DNA of 64,000 nucleotides from Flavobacterium sp. N1736 (GCF_025947065.1 NZ_CP109994.1:4402001-4466000), one strand, 5' to 3'. Counted from the stretch's first letter, positions 1-10,043 are shown. Numbers and translations: made by a program. Notes: generated from the sequence alone by a model not told the origin.

Positions 1-30
1 GAATTTTACTTTATTGAAAAATACTACTAT

Positions 31-1278
31 ATGCTACTTTATCTTAGGTTATTAAAAGAAAGTCTGAGCTTTGCCATTAATGCTTTACGAAATAATAAAT
101 TGCGAACTTTATTATCATTGTTAGGCGTTACAATAGGTATATTTTCAATCATTGCCGTTCTTGCTGCCGTTGATTCTTTAGACCGAAAAATTTCTAAAGA
201 TTTGAGCAGTTTAGATAAAAATACGATTTATTTAATGAAATATTGTTTCGGTCCGTCAGAAATTCCACAATGGAAAAGAGAACAATTTCCCAATGTGAAA
301 TATGACGAATATATCAGTTTGAAAAATTCACTTAATAATACAGAGCAGGTTGGGTATCAATTATTCGTAAATCACGAAAGTTTAAAATACGATTCGAAAA
401 CCGTTGCCGATGTAAATATGGTTCCTTCATCATTTGAGATGGTCGACATTGACGGAGTAAGTTTTGATAAGGGAAGATTTTACAACGAATCTGAATCAAA
501 TTCAGGAACTCCCGTAATTGTTTTAGGATATGATATTGCCAACGGACTTTTTGGAGAAAGTGATCCCATCGGAAAAAGTATTCGTTTGTACGGACAGCGT
601 TTTACCGTAATTGGTGTAATGAAAAAACAAGGAGCAGGATTTTTTGGCGACAGTAATGATACTTCTGTTTATTTTCCTGCAAATTTTTTACGCAGAATGT
701 ATGGCGACAGCGACGCAATGACGCCCGTAATTGTTTTAAAACCTGTAAAAGGCATCGATATGGATGCTTATAAAGCCGAAGTTGCACAAAAACTTAGAGC
801 AATTCGCGGAATGAAAGCAGGCGAGATGGATAATTTTTTCATCAATATACTTTCTGGGTTTACCGATTTTATCGACGGAATTTTAGGTCAGATGAATGTA
901 GTAGGTTGGATTATCAGCGGATTTTCTCTTTTAGTTGGAGGTTTTGGAATTGCCAATATTATGTTCGTTTCCGTAAAAGAAAGAACTAATTTAATTGGAA
1001 TTCAGAAATCGCTTGGCGCTAAAAACCGATTCATTTTATTTCAGTTTTTATTCGAAGCGATAATTCTTTCTGTAATTGGCGGAATCATTGGTTTATTAAT
1101 GGTTTGGGCAATTGCATTAATCTTAACAAAAGCACTGGATTTTGAATTTGTTTTAAGTTTTGGAAATATCGTTTTAGGAACAACTCTTGCCGCACTTATC
1201 GGATTAATTTCCGGAATTTTACCCGCAATTTCAGCTGCAAATTTAGATCCGGTTGAAGCTATTCGAACAGGAATGTAA
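31..1278 (+). CDS. ABC transporter permease, MacB/FtsX type
   Basis: The 415-aa protein has the architecture of MacB-like permeases: one N-terminal membrane helix (about residues 18-45, including LLGVTIGIFSIIAV), a long periplasmic MacB-type core domain (about 50-280), then three C-terminal helices (about 288-410) with the FtsX-like region GGFGIANIMFVSVKERT. It would act in the inner membrane with a separate ATPase and usually an adaptor, exporting a substrate or working on the envelope. Neither partner is visible here; they may lie before the window start. The ATG at 31 precedes a run of real coding sequence. The family call is firm, the substrate unknown. Confidence 0.9.
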   Translation: MLLYLRLLKESLSFAINALRNNKLRTLLSLLGVTIGIFSIIAVLAAVDSLDRKISKDLSSLDKNTIYLMKYCFGPSEIPQWKREQFPNVKYDEYISLKNSLNNTEQVGYQLFVNHESLKYDSKTVADVNMVPSSFEMVDIDGVSFDKGRFYNESESNSGTPVIVLGYDIANGLFGESDPIGKSIRLYGQRFTVIGVMKKQGAGFFGDSNDTSVYFPANFLRRMYGDSDAMTPVIVLKPVKGIDMDAYKAEVAQKLRAIRGMKAGEMDNFFINILSGFTDFIDGILGQMNVVGWIISGFSLLVGGFGIANIMFVSVKERTNLIGIQKSLGAKNRFILFQFLFEAIILSVIGGIIGLLMVWAIALILTKALDFEFVLSFGNIVLGTTLAALIGLISGILPAISAANLDPVEAIRTGM

Positions 1279-1368
1279 TATATTGGTTTGTAATATTTTA
1301 CTTTAAATTTTGAAGGCTATAAATAATTAGATATTTTTGGTTAGCCAGATAATTTAAATTAATAAATA

Positions 1369-2262
1369 ATGAGCTTTATTCTAAAAAATGTTGATACAGT
1401 TGAGTCTATTTCTAGAGAAGATTTTAAAAAGAACTATTTAGATAAAAGAAACCCTCTAATTATAAAAGGATTAACAAAAGATTGGCCCGCAAGAGACAAA
1501 TGGACAATCGATTATTTTAAGCAAATTGCCGGAGATATTGAAGTAAAATTAGTTGATAATTCAAAAGCAGATCCTAAAAAAGTAATTAATGCCTCAATTG
1601 CCAATATGAAATTTGGCGATTATCTGGATCTAATAAAAAACGAGCCAACACAGCTTCGAATTTTTTTCTTCAATCTTTTTAAACATCGCCCCGAATTAAT
1701 TAATGACGTAAAAATTCCAAAAGAATTAATGGGTGGTTTTATAGAAAGTATGCCCGCCATGTTTTTTGGAGGTTCAAAAGCTATTACCTTTTTGCATTAT
1801 GACATCGATTTACCCCATCTTTTCCACACACATTTTGGAGGAAGAAAACATATTATATTGTTTGATAATAAATGGAAAAAACGACTTTATTGCGTTCCAA
1901 ATACCACGTACGCCTTAGAAGATTACGATGTTGCCAATCCCGATTTTGAAAAATTTCCCGCTCTAAAAGGCGTTGAAGGTTACGAAGTTTTTCTGGAACA
2001 TGGCGATACGTTATTCATGCCAACCGGAATGTGGCATTGGATGCGTTATATAGACGGTTCTTTTTCTCTCAGTCTTCGTGCCTGGGATTCATCCATAACC
2101 CGAAAAATGGCAAGCGTTTGGAGTTTATTTATGCACGGCGCAGTTGATAGTGCTATAAAAATAGTTTTTAGAGAACGATATGCAATATGGCGCGAAAAAG
2201 TAGCTTTTAAAATAGCCGAAAAGGAATTAAAAAATAACAGGCCAAAAAACAACACGAACTAA
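1369..2262 (+). CDS. cupin-like (JmjC-fold) oxygenase-type protein
   Basis: This 297-aa soluble protein matches cupin_8/JmjC-like Fe(II)/2-oxoglutarate-dependent proteins. An HxD pair is at His143-Asp145 (LHYDID) and a distal His at 223 in MPTGMWHWMRY, the expected metal triad. The N-terminal NPLIIKGLTKDWPA segment is typical of the family. Hydroxylation of a protein or small molecule is therefore likely, but the target cannot be read from the sequence. The gene stands alone, 90 bp after the ABC permease, and is followed by repeat-rich non-coding DNA. Confidence 0.85.
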   Translation: MSFILKNVDTVESISREDFKKNYLDKRNPLIIKGLTKDWPARDKWTIDYFKQIAGDIEVKLVDNSKADPKKVINASIANMKFGDYLDLIKNEPTQLRIFFFNLFKHRPELINDVKIPKELMGGFIESMPAMFFGGSKAITFLHYDIDLPHLFHTHFGGRKHIILFDNKWKKRLYCVPNTTYALEDYDVANPDFEKFPALKGVEGYEVFLEHGDTLFMPTGMWHWMRYIDGSFSLSLRAWDSSITRKMASVWSLFMHGAVDSAIKIVFRERYAIWREKVAFKIAEKELKNNRPKNNTN

Positions 2263-2309
2263 AATCGTAATGAGAAAACGGTGTGTTCTCATTGCGAAGA
2301 ATGGATTAA

Positions 2310-2461
2310 AATCCATCCCTACAATATGTTTTGTTCCTTTGGAACGCTGCATAAAATTCCGGAGGAATGACATATTTTGCAGCAACGTCCCGAAGCTTCG
2401 GGATTAATCCGTTAGAAGATGATATGTTAAAAAATATTCCGTAGGAACGAGACATTTTTTA
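2310..2461. repeat. interspersed repeat cluster (TTCCGnAGGAA family)
   Basis: This spacer carries several copies of a short element with a TTCCGGAGGAA or TTCCGTAGGAAC core followed by GACAT and a T-rich stretch (2356-2378 and 2436-2461). It also holds a palindrome CCCGAAGCTTCGGG at 2390-2403. The same elements recur near 49.7 kb and 59.2-59.7 kb in this window. No ORF is present here. Confidence 0.6.
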
Positions 2462-2465
2462 GTTT

Positions 2466-3059
2466 CTAATTAGGAAGCTTGATTTTAGTTCGATCCCATT
2501 TGATTTCATCTGGATAGTAAGATTCATTGTTTTTCTTGTATTTTAGAACGGTATCTTCTTCTTGGGTTGTTCTTCTTATTTCGTAAGCTCGTAATTTATT
2601 TTTATTTATAAAATTAAAAAAAGAAGTGTTTTTTATTGTGTCGTTTTGAGATGCAATGATTAAAATTCGTCTGTTTTCTGCTTTGTTCAAAATGTTTTCT
2701 AATAGAAGATCAGTTAAGATTGTTTCAGGGATTTTTAGAATATCTTTTGGCTGTAAATTTAAAAAATGAGGAAGGGTGTCGTTTTCTCTACCTGTTCCGC
2801 AGTCAATCCCTGTATACTTTTGTTGATAGTAATATAAATCACCTTTTTTATCAATAATAAGATGGCTTTCTCCATAAAAACTTTTAAAAGGTAAGAATAT
2901 TTTTCTATTGGTTTTATTTGATGAATCGATATACTTTTGAAGTTTTTGATCTTCATAGGAAATAATATATGGTTTATTTTTAATCTCAACATTCTCTTCT
3001 TTTTTACCACAATTTAAAAGAAAAAAACAAATGATAAAACCAATAAAAATTCTTGTCAT
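2466..3059 (-). CDS. hypothetical lipoprotein
   Basis: The protein begins with a lipoprotein signal, MTRIFIGF followed by hydrophobic residues and LLNC with the acceptor Cys at residue 17. I therefore place the start at 3059 and not at the upstream in-frame codon at 3110, which would add 17 residues before the signal and overlap the accD terminator. The mature part (about 180 residues) is lysine- and asparagine-rich with no family I recognise. The product should be anchored to a membrane facing the periplasm or the cell surface. No operon partner is evident. Confidence 0.7.
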   Translation of the reverse strand: MTRIFIGFIICFFLLNCGKKEENVEIKNKPYIISYEDQKLQKYIDSSNKTNRKIFLPFKSFYGESHLIIDKKGDLYYYQQKYTGIDCGTGRENDTLPHFLNLQPKDILKIPETILTDLLLENILNKAENRRILIIASQNDTIKNTSFFNFINKNKLRAYEIRRTTQEEDTVLKYKKNNESYYPDEIKWDRTKIKLPN

Positions 3060-3087
3060 AGAAATAAGATTTAAAATAAAGATATAA

Positions 3088-3120
3088 AAAAATCCCATCA
3101 GCCGAAGCAAATGGGATTTT
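3088..3120 (-). terminator. intrinsic terminator of accD
   Basis: On the minus strand, AAATCCCAT and ATGGGATTT form a 9-bp stem around a 12-nt loop, followed by a T run. It lies 23 bp after the accD stop codon and just upstream of the lipoprotein start. Confidence 0.8.
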
Positions 3121-3142
3121 ATATGTCTTTAGAAGTTTAAAA

Positions 3143-3997
3143 CTATCTAATTGTACTATTCTGAATCAAATCAATATATAAGTTGATTTTTTCTTTTAAA
3201 TCTTTTCTTGGTGTAATAAAATCAAGGAAACCGTGCTCTAAAAGAAACTCAGCCGTTTGAAAACCTTCCGGTAAATCTTTTCCTGTAGTATCACGAACCA
3301 CACGCGGTCCGGCAAAACCAATCAAAGCGCCTGGCTCAGAGATATTGATGTCTCCTAACATGGCGTAAGATGCAGTTGTTCCTCCCGTAGTTGGATCTGT
3401 ACATAAAGAAATGTATGGTAAACCAGCTTCGGCAAGCTGCGCTAATTTTACAGATGTTTTTGCTAATTGCATTAACGAATACGCTGCTTCCATCATACGA
3501 GCTCCACCAGATTTAGAAATCATTACAAAAGGCATTTTGTTTTTGATCGCGTGATCAATACCTCTGGCAATTTTTTCACCTACAACAGCTCCCATAGATC
3601 CACCAATAAAGGCAAAATCCATACAGCAAATTACAAGTTCTTTTCCTTTAGATTTTCCTACTCCCGTACGTACAGCGTCTTTTAAGTGAGTTTTTTCCAT
3701 TACATCTTTCAATCGCTCTGCATATTTTTTTGTATCCACAAAATGCAAAGGATCTTTTGATGTCATGTTTTTATCTAACTCAACAAATTCGTTGTTGTCG
3801 AATAAAATTTCAAAATAGGTTGCGCTTCCAATTCTAACGTGAAAATCATCTTCCGGACTAACAAATAAGTTTCGGGCTAATTCATCAGCATCAATAATTT
3901 TTCCAGTCGGAGATTTGTACCACAATCCTTTCGGAACGTCCATTTTATCTTCTGTAGCGGTCGTAATCCCTTTTTCTTGTCTTTTAAACCAAGCCAT
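3143..3997 (-). CDS. accD: acetyl-CoA carboxylase carboxyltransferase subunit beta
   Basis: This is AccD (284 aa), the beta half of the carboxyltransferase that moves the carboxyl group from biotin to acetyl-CoA, the first step of fatty acid synthesis. The crotonase-like core is intact, with [27 protein letters not shown] and [14 protein letters not shown]. The N-terminal zinc ribbon usual in AccD is degenerate: the two CPxC knuckles read SPTG (29-32) and SPED (47-50), keeping the prolines but no cysteine. The catalytic fold should be unaffected. The start matches the conserved MAWFKR N-terminus. Confidence 0.95.
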   Translation of the reverse strand: MAWFKRQEKGITTATEDKMDVPKGLWYKSPTGKIIDADELARNLFVSPEDDFHVRIGSATYFEILFDNNEFVELDKNMTSKDPLHFVDTKKYAERLKDVMEKTHLKDAVRTGVGKSKGKELVICCMDFAFIGGSMGAVVGEKIARGIDHAIKNKMPFVMISKSGGARMMEAAYSLMQLAKTSVKLAQLAEAGLPYISLCTDPTTGGTTASYAMLGDINISEPGALIGFAGPRVVRDTTGKDLPEGFQTAEFLLEHGFLDFITPRKDLKEKINLYIDLIQNSTIR

Positions 3998-4004
3998 TTG
4001 TCTA

Positions 4005-4104
4005 GTTTTCAGTGTTCAGTAATCAGTTCCAGTGTTCAGTTTTTAATAATCAGTTTTAAGTATTCAGCATTATAACTGAAAACTTAAAACTGTTTACTGA
4101 TCAC
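4005..4104. repeat. low-complexity direct repeats (CAGTGTTCAGT words)
   Basis: The 110-bp spacer between fbaA and accD is built from imperfect copies of CAGTGTTCAGT, AATCAGTT and AAAACTTAAAACTG. Similar word arrays occur in other spacers of this window. Confidence 0.5.
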
Positions 4105-4108
4105 TTTT

Positions 4109-5176
4109 TTAAAGTGTATTAACGTTATTTAAGTCTGCAAAAGCTTGCTCAAGTCTTGTATTGAATGTCACTTCGCTTTCACGTACCCATTTTCTTGGGT
4201 CATAATATTTTTTGTTAGGAACTTCAGCACCTTCCGGGTTACCGATTTGTGTTTTTAAATAGTCAATATTTTTAACCATATAATCACGAATTCCTTCTGT
4301 GTATGCAAATTGTAAATCTGTATCAATGTTCATTTTGATAACTCCGTAGCTAATTCCTTCTCTGATTTCTTCAAGTGTAGAACCTGAACCTCCGTGAAAA
4401 ACGAAATCTACCGGATTAGGACCAGTTTTGAATTTGTTTTGAACGAAATCCTGAGAGTTTTTTAAGATTTTCGGAGTTAATTTTACGTTTCCTGGTTTGT
4501 AAACACCGTGAACGTTTCCAAAAGCAGCAGCGATAGTAAATTTAGGACTTACTTTAGATAATTCTTCGTAAGCATAAGCTACTTCTTCTGGTTGTGTGTA
4601 TAATTTAGAACTGTCAACATCAGAGTTGTCAACACCATCTTCTTCACCACCTGTAATACCCAGCTCGATTTCTAATGTCATACCCATTTTACTCATTCTT
4701 GCTAAATATTCTTTACAGATCTCGATATTTTCTTCGATTGGCTCCTCAGACAAATCGATCATATGAGAACTGAATAATGGTTTTCCTGTTTCTGCAAAAT
4801 GTTTTTCAGATGCATCTAACAAACCATCGATCCAAGGTAATAATTTTTTTGCACAGTGGTCTGTGTGTAAAATTACAGTTGCACCGTAAGCTTCTGCTAA
4901 AGTGTGAATATGTTTTGCTCCTGCAATTCCACCAGCGATTGCTGATTTCTCACCTGCATTAGACAATCCTTTTCCAGCGTTAAATTGTGCTCCTCCGTTT
5001 GAAAATTGAATGATAACTGGCGCATTTAGTTTCGCTGCAGTCTCAAGAACTCCATTAATAGTACTTGACCCCGTAACATTTACTGCTGGAAGTGCAAATC
5101 CTTTTTCTTTCGCATAATTAAAAATTTCCTGAACCTGATCTCCTGTAGCTACTCCGGGTTTAATGTTGTGTGCCAT
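4109..5176 (-). CDS. fbaA: class II fructose-bisphosphate aldolase
   Basis: The 355-aa enzyme cleaves fructose-1,6-bisphosphate to glyceraldehyde-3-phosphate and dihydroxyacetone phosphate in glycolysis and runs the reverse step in gluconeogenesis. It is of class II (zinc-dependent): HTDHCAKK carries the catalytic Asp and a metal-ligand His, IELGITGGEEDGVDN follows, and FVFHGGSGST is the phosphate-binding loop. The length fits the class IIA (E. coli FbaA-like) group. It is transcribed in the same direction as accD, 111 bp apart. Confidence 0.96.
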   Translation of the reverse strand: MAHNIKPGVATGDQVQEIFNYAKEKGFALPAVNVTGSSTINGVLETAAKLNAPVIIQFSNGGAQFNAGKGLSNAGEKSAIAGGIAGAKHIHTLAEAYGATVILHTDHCAKKLLPWIDGLLDASEKHFAETGKPLFSSHMIDLSEEPIEENIEICKEYLARMSKMGMTLEIELGITGGEEDGVDNSDVDSSKLYTQPEEVAYAYEELSKVSPKFTIAAAFGNVHGVYKPGNVKLTPKILKNSQDFVQNKFKTGPNPVDFVFHGGSGSTLEEIREGISYGVIKMNIDTDLQFAYTEGIRDYMVKNIDYLKTQIGNPEGAEVPNKKYYDPRKWVRESEVTFNTRLEQAFADLNNVNTL

Positions 5177-5236
5177 TGTAATTTTTTTTATAGTTGTTTT
5201 TAGTTTTTAGGTTGCAAAAATAAGAATTAATTAGCA

Positions 5237-7792
5237 TTAGAATGGATAATTTATTCCAAAATTTAAAACCGAGTGCCCAAAATTGTATTCTTTAAACCAA
5301 CGATCTCCTTCCGGATGCGCCGGATTATAGGTCTTGAACCCTAAATCTAAACGAATAACAAAAAAGCTTAAATCGTAACGTAAACCAAATCCTGAACCCA
5401 AAGCAATTTCAGCTAAATCGTTTAAGTTGTTGAATTTTGCTTTATCATCAATCACATTATCGAGCACATTCCAGATATTTCCGGCGTCTGCAAAGATAGC
5501 TCCCTTAACATCTCCAAAAATTTTAAATCGAAATTCGGCACTCATTGCAATCTTCATATTAGCCTCATTAAAATCGTTCATCGCATCGGTACTTCCCGGA
5601 CCTAATGAATATGGTTGCCATGCACGATTATCATTAGAACCTCCAGAATAATAACTTCGTGAAAAAGGAATATAATTTGAATTTCCAAACGGAATCGCGA
5701 TTCCAAAAAAGCTTCTTACCGCCAAAACCTTTTCCTTGCCAAAATCCCAGTGTTTAATATAATCTAATTCAGTTTTGATGTATTCTGAATATTCAAGATT
5801 GAAAATTTCATAGTTGCCATTTGTGTTTTTAGGCAAGTTGGCAACGCTTGAAATGGCTGATAATAAAGTTCCTGCAGATTCTATTTTTGTTTTAAACTGA
5901 TAAAAAGTATTATCGGCAAGATCTTTTTTGGTTGTTGTCGTAAAAGTATAACTCGTTGCCAGGATAAAATCGTTTTCTGTCAATCGAACCCTTCTTTCCT
6001 CAATACTTTCCACATCTTTATATTGCGGATCTGTTGGCGTTAAGGCAGTTTGTCCGTTTAAAACTTCATTGGTAAAATTTGTTGTTCCCTGACTGATAAT
6101 TAAATTTCCGTTATCGTCTAAGTTTGAAGCATTCGTATTGTATTGATTTGCAATGCCGTTTAATTCCTTATAAGAAGAAGTATAAACCCTAAAATAATTA
6201 CCCGGATTTAAATTACGTACAAACTGTGCATTAAGCAAATCAAGTTTTACAGTATTGCGTCGTTTAGGAGACCAGTTATAAGCCAATCCACCCGTAAAAT
6301 TTTCCTTGTCAAGACCAATATTCCTTTGTTTAGAAAAACCTGCAGCAATACTTGTGGAAGGAATCATCCTTTTCGGAATAATTTTTTCAGTTCCAAAAGG
6401 CATTAAAATCCTTGGGAAATTAAGTTTGGTATCAATTCCATATTCCGAAACATTAAAGAAATTATCATTCGGATTTGCCATATCTTTTGATGAACCAACA
6501 TTTACACGTGCCGAAATTTCTAAAGTTTCAGCCCTGTTAAATACATTTCGAATCGTTTCAGAAACACTCGCTCCAATTCCGAAATCCTGAATATTAGAGT
6601 GCGTAAAATCTAAAGTAGCACCAAAACTATATTTCTTTCTTGGCGTTAAATAAACATTCGCAATTAAAGATTGTGCTGTCGAGTCTCGTTTATCGACTTC
6701 ATATTGTATCGACGGATAATTAAAAATCTTCAAATTATTTAAATACCGTGAAGAAAGTGTTGTACGCGTATCAGAAAAAGTACTTCCCTTTGTAATAAAA
6801 ATAGCGTCAGTTATGGCGCGGGGTTTGTATTTTAAGGTTTTGTAACTGTATAAATTAAAGTTGTTGTACGTGGTACTATCATTGATTTTTGTTTTTGCAT
6901 TTGTAGGAGAATAATCCGTATAAATGTTTACATCGCTAATTTTATACAATTTAAAAGGCTCTGTTCTGCTTGAATCCCTTTCCTGAATATTGTTGTTATT
7001 GATAATTAAAGTTACATCAGCTTTATTTTTTTTGCCAATCGTGTCAATATTATAATTGATGTAAGTTGGCTGAAAAAAGTAAGCGCCATGATTTCTGAAA
7101 TAAGTAGTAATTCGTGCTTTTTCTTCTTCAAAATCAGCAGTTTTAAACTGAGTTCCGGATTTTAAAAGCGAAGGTTCGTTGTTCGTTTTATATAACGAAT
7201 CTAAAGCAGGAGTAAGAATATTGGTTTTAATTGAATCTAAAATATAACCGGGTCCGGTTGTAATATTATAATTTACCTGAGCTTTTTTTCTGCCCACACT
7301 ATCAATACTATAATCTGTTTTTACATTGAAAAAACCATTGTTGAAATAATAATATTTTAAACGTAACAAAGATTTTGTTGTTTTGGCAGTATCAATGATT
7401 ACAGGAGGTTCGCCTGTGTTTTTTAAAAATTCATGAATTCCTTTGTATAAAAAAGACTGACCAAGACGATCGACTTGTTTCGCAGATAATATTTTTGACT
7501 GACGTTCGTAAAGACCGGGATTATTTTTAAATTTTGCCTGATAAGTCGAGTCAGGATTTAAATTGGCTAAATTGTACATATTCAAACGCAGCTTATAACC
7601 CAATAAAGTACCATTAGGTTTTTGGTACATTTGATTTGATGCAGTTTCATCATTTGTAGACTTTCCATTAACCAGAATATTATTTTTTACAAGAAGGTTT
7701 TTTCCATCCGGAACTCTTTTTACGGCATTACAAGCAGAAATAAATATTGCTATTAGAATAAATGCTACTATTTTTGTGGAATTCTTTTTCAA
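5237..7792 (-). CDS. tamL: TamL-type BamA/TamA-family outer-membrane lipoprotein
   Basis: The 851-aa protein starts with a lipoprotein signal (FISAC, acceptor Cys21) followed by CNAVKRVPDGKNLL. It then has POTRA-like repeats and a C-terminal 16-strand-type beta-barrel ending in YNFGHSVLNFGINYPF, a terminal aromatic as expected for Omp85 proteins. Lipoprotein forms of TamA in Bacteroidota are called TamL and work with TamB in outer-membrane biogenesis. No tamB is in this window. The start codon is 38 bp from the divergent methyltransferase gene. Confidence 0.85.
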   Translation of the reverse strand: MKKNSTKIVAFILIAIFISACNAVKRVPDGKNLLVKNNILVNGKSTNDETASNQMYQKPNGTLLGYKLRLNMYNLANLNPDSTYQAKFKNNPGLYERQSKILSAKQVDRLGQSFLYKGIHEFLKNTGEPPVIIDTAKTTKSLLRLKYYYFNNGFFNVKTDYSIDSVGRKKAQVNYNITTGPGYILDSIKTNILTPALDSLYKTNNEPSLLKSGTQFKTADFEEEKARITTYFRNHGAYFFQPTYINYNIDTIGKKNKADVTLIINNNNIQERDSSRTEPFKLYKISDVNIYTDYSPTNAKTKINDSTTYNNFNLYSYKTLKYKPRAITDAIFITKGSTFSDTRTTLSSRYLNNLKIFNYPSIQYEVDKRDSTAQSLIANVYLTPRKKYSFGATLDFTHSNIQDFGIGASVSETIRNVFNRAETLEISARVNVGSSKDMANPNDNFFNVSEYGIDTKLNFPRILMPFGTEKIIPKRMIPSTSIAAGFSKQRNIGLDKENFTGGLAYNWSPKRRNTVKLDLLNAQFVRNLNPGNYFRVYTSSYKELNGIANQYNTNASNLDDNGNLIISQGTTNFTNEVLNGQTALTPTDPQYKDVESIEERRVRLTENDFILATSYTFTTTTKKDLADNTFYQFKTKIESAGTLLSAISSVANLPKNTNGNYEIFNLEYSEYIKTELDYIKHWDFGKEKVLAVRSFFGIAIPFGNSNYIPFSRSYYSGGSNDNRAWQPYSLGPGSTDAMNDFNEANMKIAMSAEFRFKIFGDVKGAIFADAGNIWNVLDNVIDDKAKFNNLNDLAEIALGSGFGLRYDLSFFVIRLDLGFKTYNPAHPEGDRWFKEYNFGHSVLNFGINYPF

Positions 7793-7829
7793 GTGTTTTT
7801 TAATATTTAATTCAAAAGTACATTATTTT

Positions 7830-8558
7830 ATGGTTAGTAAAAACCAAATAAAGCTTATAACAGGTTTACATCAAAAAAAGCAACGTTTTGCAAATCAATT
7901 ATTTTTTGCTGAAGGAGTAAAAGTAATTCAAGAACTCTTGCAATCCAATTTTGAATTAGAGCATTTATACACCACACAAAATGATTTTGAAACAGTTCAA
8001 TCTTCAAAACGCACACTTATTAATGAGCAGGAACTGAAAAAAATAAGTGCTTTGTCGACCCCAAATTCATGTTTGGCAGTTTTTAAGATTCCTGTCGAAA
8101 ATAAAATACTGGACTCTGGTTTAATTGTAGCTTTAGACGACATTCGTGATCCCGGAAATTTAGGAACCATCTTACGTCTTTGCGACTGGTTTGGTATCAA
8201 ACAAATAATTTGTTCAAAAGAAACCGTCGATATCTACAATCCAAAAGTAGTGCAGGCTACAATGGGTTCTATTACCAGAGTAAATGTAAATTATGTCGAT
8301 TTGAAAACTTTTATTGCACAAACAAAGTTACCGGTTTTTGGAACTTTTATGAACGGAGAAAACATTTATCAATCTAATTTACCTCAAAACGGAATCATTA
8401 TTATGGGTAATGAAGCCAATGGTATTTCGGCAGAGATTGAAGAAACGGTTACCAGCCGACTCACAATTCCAAGATTTGGAGAGCTACAAAAAACCGAAAG
8501 TTTAAACGTAGCTACAGCAACAGCAATTATTCTAAGTGAATTTAAACGAAATAGTTGA
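7830..8558 (+). CDS. RNA methyltransferase, TrmH/SpoU family
   Basis: This 242-aa protein has the N-terminal substrate-binding domain (LITGLHQKKQRFANQLFFAEG) and the SPOUT motifs: DDIRDPGNLGTILRLCDW (motif 1), IIMGNEANGIS (motif 2) and SLNVATATAIILSEF (motif 3). It should 2'-O-methylate ribose in rRNA or tRNA with SAM. I use ATG 7830; the upstream in-frame ATG at 7776 would overlap the start of divergent tamL. It is divergent from tamL and converges on porT. Confidence 0.9.
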   Translation: MVSKNQIKLITGLHQKKQRFANQLFFAEGVKVIQELLQSNFELEHLYTTQNDFETVQSSKRTLINEQELKKISALSTPNSCLAVFKIPVENKILDSGLIVALDDIRDPGNLGTILRLCDWFGIKQIICSKETVDIYNPKVVQATMGSITRVNVNYVDLKTFIAQTKLPVFGTFMNGENIYQSNLPQNGIIIMGNEANGISAEIEETVTSRLTIPRFGELQKTESLNVATATAIILSEFKRNS

Positions 8559-8567
8559 GAAATTGTT

Positions 8568-9287
8568 TTAATGAAAAGTGAAATTTATTAAAATCGCTCT
8601 TGATTTCATCGAATCAATATTATCTGTCCACGGACTGGCTCCATTTGCAGGATTATCACGAATTAATTCATCTGTAATTCCAAACATTCCTCTTATAGAA
8701 GGAGAGAAAATAAAATATTCAGAGAAAATATCAATTCCAAAACCAAGTTCATAAGCTGTGGTCCAGGGTTTAACCCTGAATTTTCCTTCGTGATTATCAT
8801 CCAGCGATTTCGAATTACTAGATAAATTTAATGTAGTCGACATTCCTCCAACTATATACGGACGAATATTTCCGGTACGCAGCGAAGAAAATTTCAACAA
8901 CAAAGGAAAATGAATATACGTACTGTTTACCTCTCTTAAATAAGAGCTTTCTCCAAAAGAAGCTAATTCAGGATAATACAAATCACGTTTTGTATAGTAT
9001 AAACCAGGTTCAAAACGCAGGTTAATATATTCCTGCAGCCTTAAATCTGCAACTACACCAACATTAAAACCGGTAGTTTTTTTTACCTGAATATCTTGTT
9101 GTACGGGATTTTTATAATCAATTTTAAAGTCGAAACTATTAAAGCCTAAATAATAACCAAAATACAAACGCTGTTTTTGCCAGTTTTCGAGGTTAATAAT
9201 CGGATCTTTGCTAAACATATTTTTAGCAAATTGAGAATATCCTTTTGTCGTTAAGACTAATAAAAGTAAGATTACTGTTTTTTTCAT
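8568..9287 (-). CDS. porT: PorT-family outer-membrane beta-barrel protein (type IX secretion)
   Basis: The 239-aa protein has a signal peptide (MKKTVILLLLVLTTKGYSQ) and an eight-strand-type beta-barrel pattern with YFGYYLGFNSFDFKIDY and LRFEPGLYYTKRDLYYPE. PorT/SprT is needed for type IX secretion and gliding in Flavobacterium, and from memory it is found next to ubiE, as here. The start at 9287 immediately follows the ubiE stop, so the two are co-transcribed. The in-frame start 63 bp upstream would lie within ubiE and lacks a signal. Confidence 0.8.
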   Translation of the reverse strand: MKKTVILLLLVLTTKGYSQFAKNMFSKDPIINLENWQKQRLYFGYYLGFNSFDFKIDYKNPVQQDIQVKKTTGFNVGVVADLRLQEYINLRFEPGLYYTKRDLYYPELASFGESSYLREVNSTYIHFPLLLKFSSLRTGNIRPYIVGGMSTTLNLSSNSKSLDDNHEGKFRVKPWTTAYELGFGIDIFSEYFIFSPSIRGMFGITDELIRDNPANGASPWTDNIDSMKSRAILINFTFH

Positions 9288-9288
9288 A

Positions 9289-10020
9289 CTATTTTTTAGA
9301 AGCAGAATAAATGGTTGCAACTCCAAATGTTTGAGGCATCGCCACAACATCTATAAACCCAATTTTTCTCAAAATATTGTTTAAAGCTTCTCCATAAGGA
9401 AAAACAGCAGCCGATTCAGATAAATATCCGTAAGCCGAATTGTCCTTAGAGAACAGTTTTCCTATAATTGGAAGTATATTTTTAGTATAGAATTTATATC
9501 CTTGTTTATAAGGAGTTTTATCAGGTACCGAAGTTTCTAGAATAACGAAAACACCGTTTGGTTTTAAAACTCTTAAAATTTCTCCGAAACCTTTCTCTAA
9601 ATTCTCAAAGTTTCGAACGCCAAAACCTACAGTAATTGCATCAAAATAATTGTCTTCAAAAGGTATGTTTTCAGAATCCCCTAAAACTAAGTCAATAACG
9701 TTTGACAGTTTTTTTTCTTCTACTTTCTTTTTTCCCACTTCAAGCATTCCCGCAGAAATATCCAAACCTATAATTTTCTCGGCATTAGTTTGCGTCATTA
9801 AAATAGCAAGGTCGCCAGTTCCTGTTGCAATATCAAGAATGATTTTTGGTTTAGTGTCAGAAACTATTTTTAATACTTTTTTTCGCCACTTAATATCAAT
9901 TCCAAATGAAATCACGCGGTTCAAATTATCATAGTTTCCAGAGATAGTATCAAACATTTGGGCAACTTGTTCTTTTTTGCCTAATGTAGAGTCTTTATAA
10001 GGGGTTACTTTTTCAGTCAT
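9289..10020 (-). CDS. ubiE: demethylmenaquinone methyltransferase
   Basis: This 243-aa class I SAM methyltransferase of the UbiE/MenG family performs the last methylation of menaquinone. The SAM site [15 protein letters not shown] and the downstream [14 protein letters not shown] signature are clear. Flavobacteria respire with menaquinone, so the MenG role is the physiological one. It heads a two-gene operon with porT, under a TATATTTG promoter element just upstream. Confidence 0.95.
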   Translation of the reverse strand: MTEKVTPYKDSTLGKKEQVAQMFDTISGNYDNLNRVISFGIDIKWRKKVLKIVSDTKPKIILDIATGTGDLAILMTQTNAEKIIGLDISAGMLEVGKKKVEEKKLSNVIDLVLGDSENIPFEDNYFDAITVGFGVRNFENLEKGFGEILRVLKPNGVFVILETSVPDKTPYKQGYKFYTKNILPIIGKLFSKDNSAYGYLSESAAVFPYGEALNNILRKIGFIDVVAMPQTFGVATIYSASKK

Positions 10021-10035
10021 TATTTTTTATTTACG

Positions 10036-10043
10036 CAAATATA
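10036..10043 (-). promoter_or_regulatory. -7 promoter element of ubiE-porT
   Basis: On the minus strand this reads TATATTTG, a match to the Bacteroidota -7 consensus TAnnTTTG, 15 bp before the ubiE start. A clear -33 TTG at proper spacing is not seen. Confidence 0.5.

Noticed and set aside
6306..6590. 94-aa plus-strand ORF inside tamL
   Set aside because: Antisense shadow of a well-supported beta-barrel gene, with no signal of its own.
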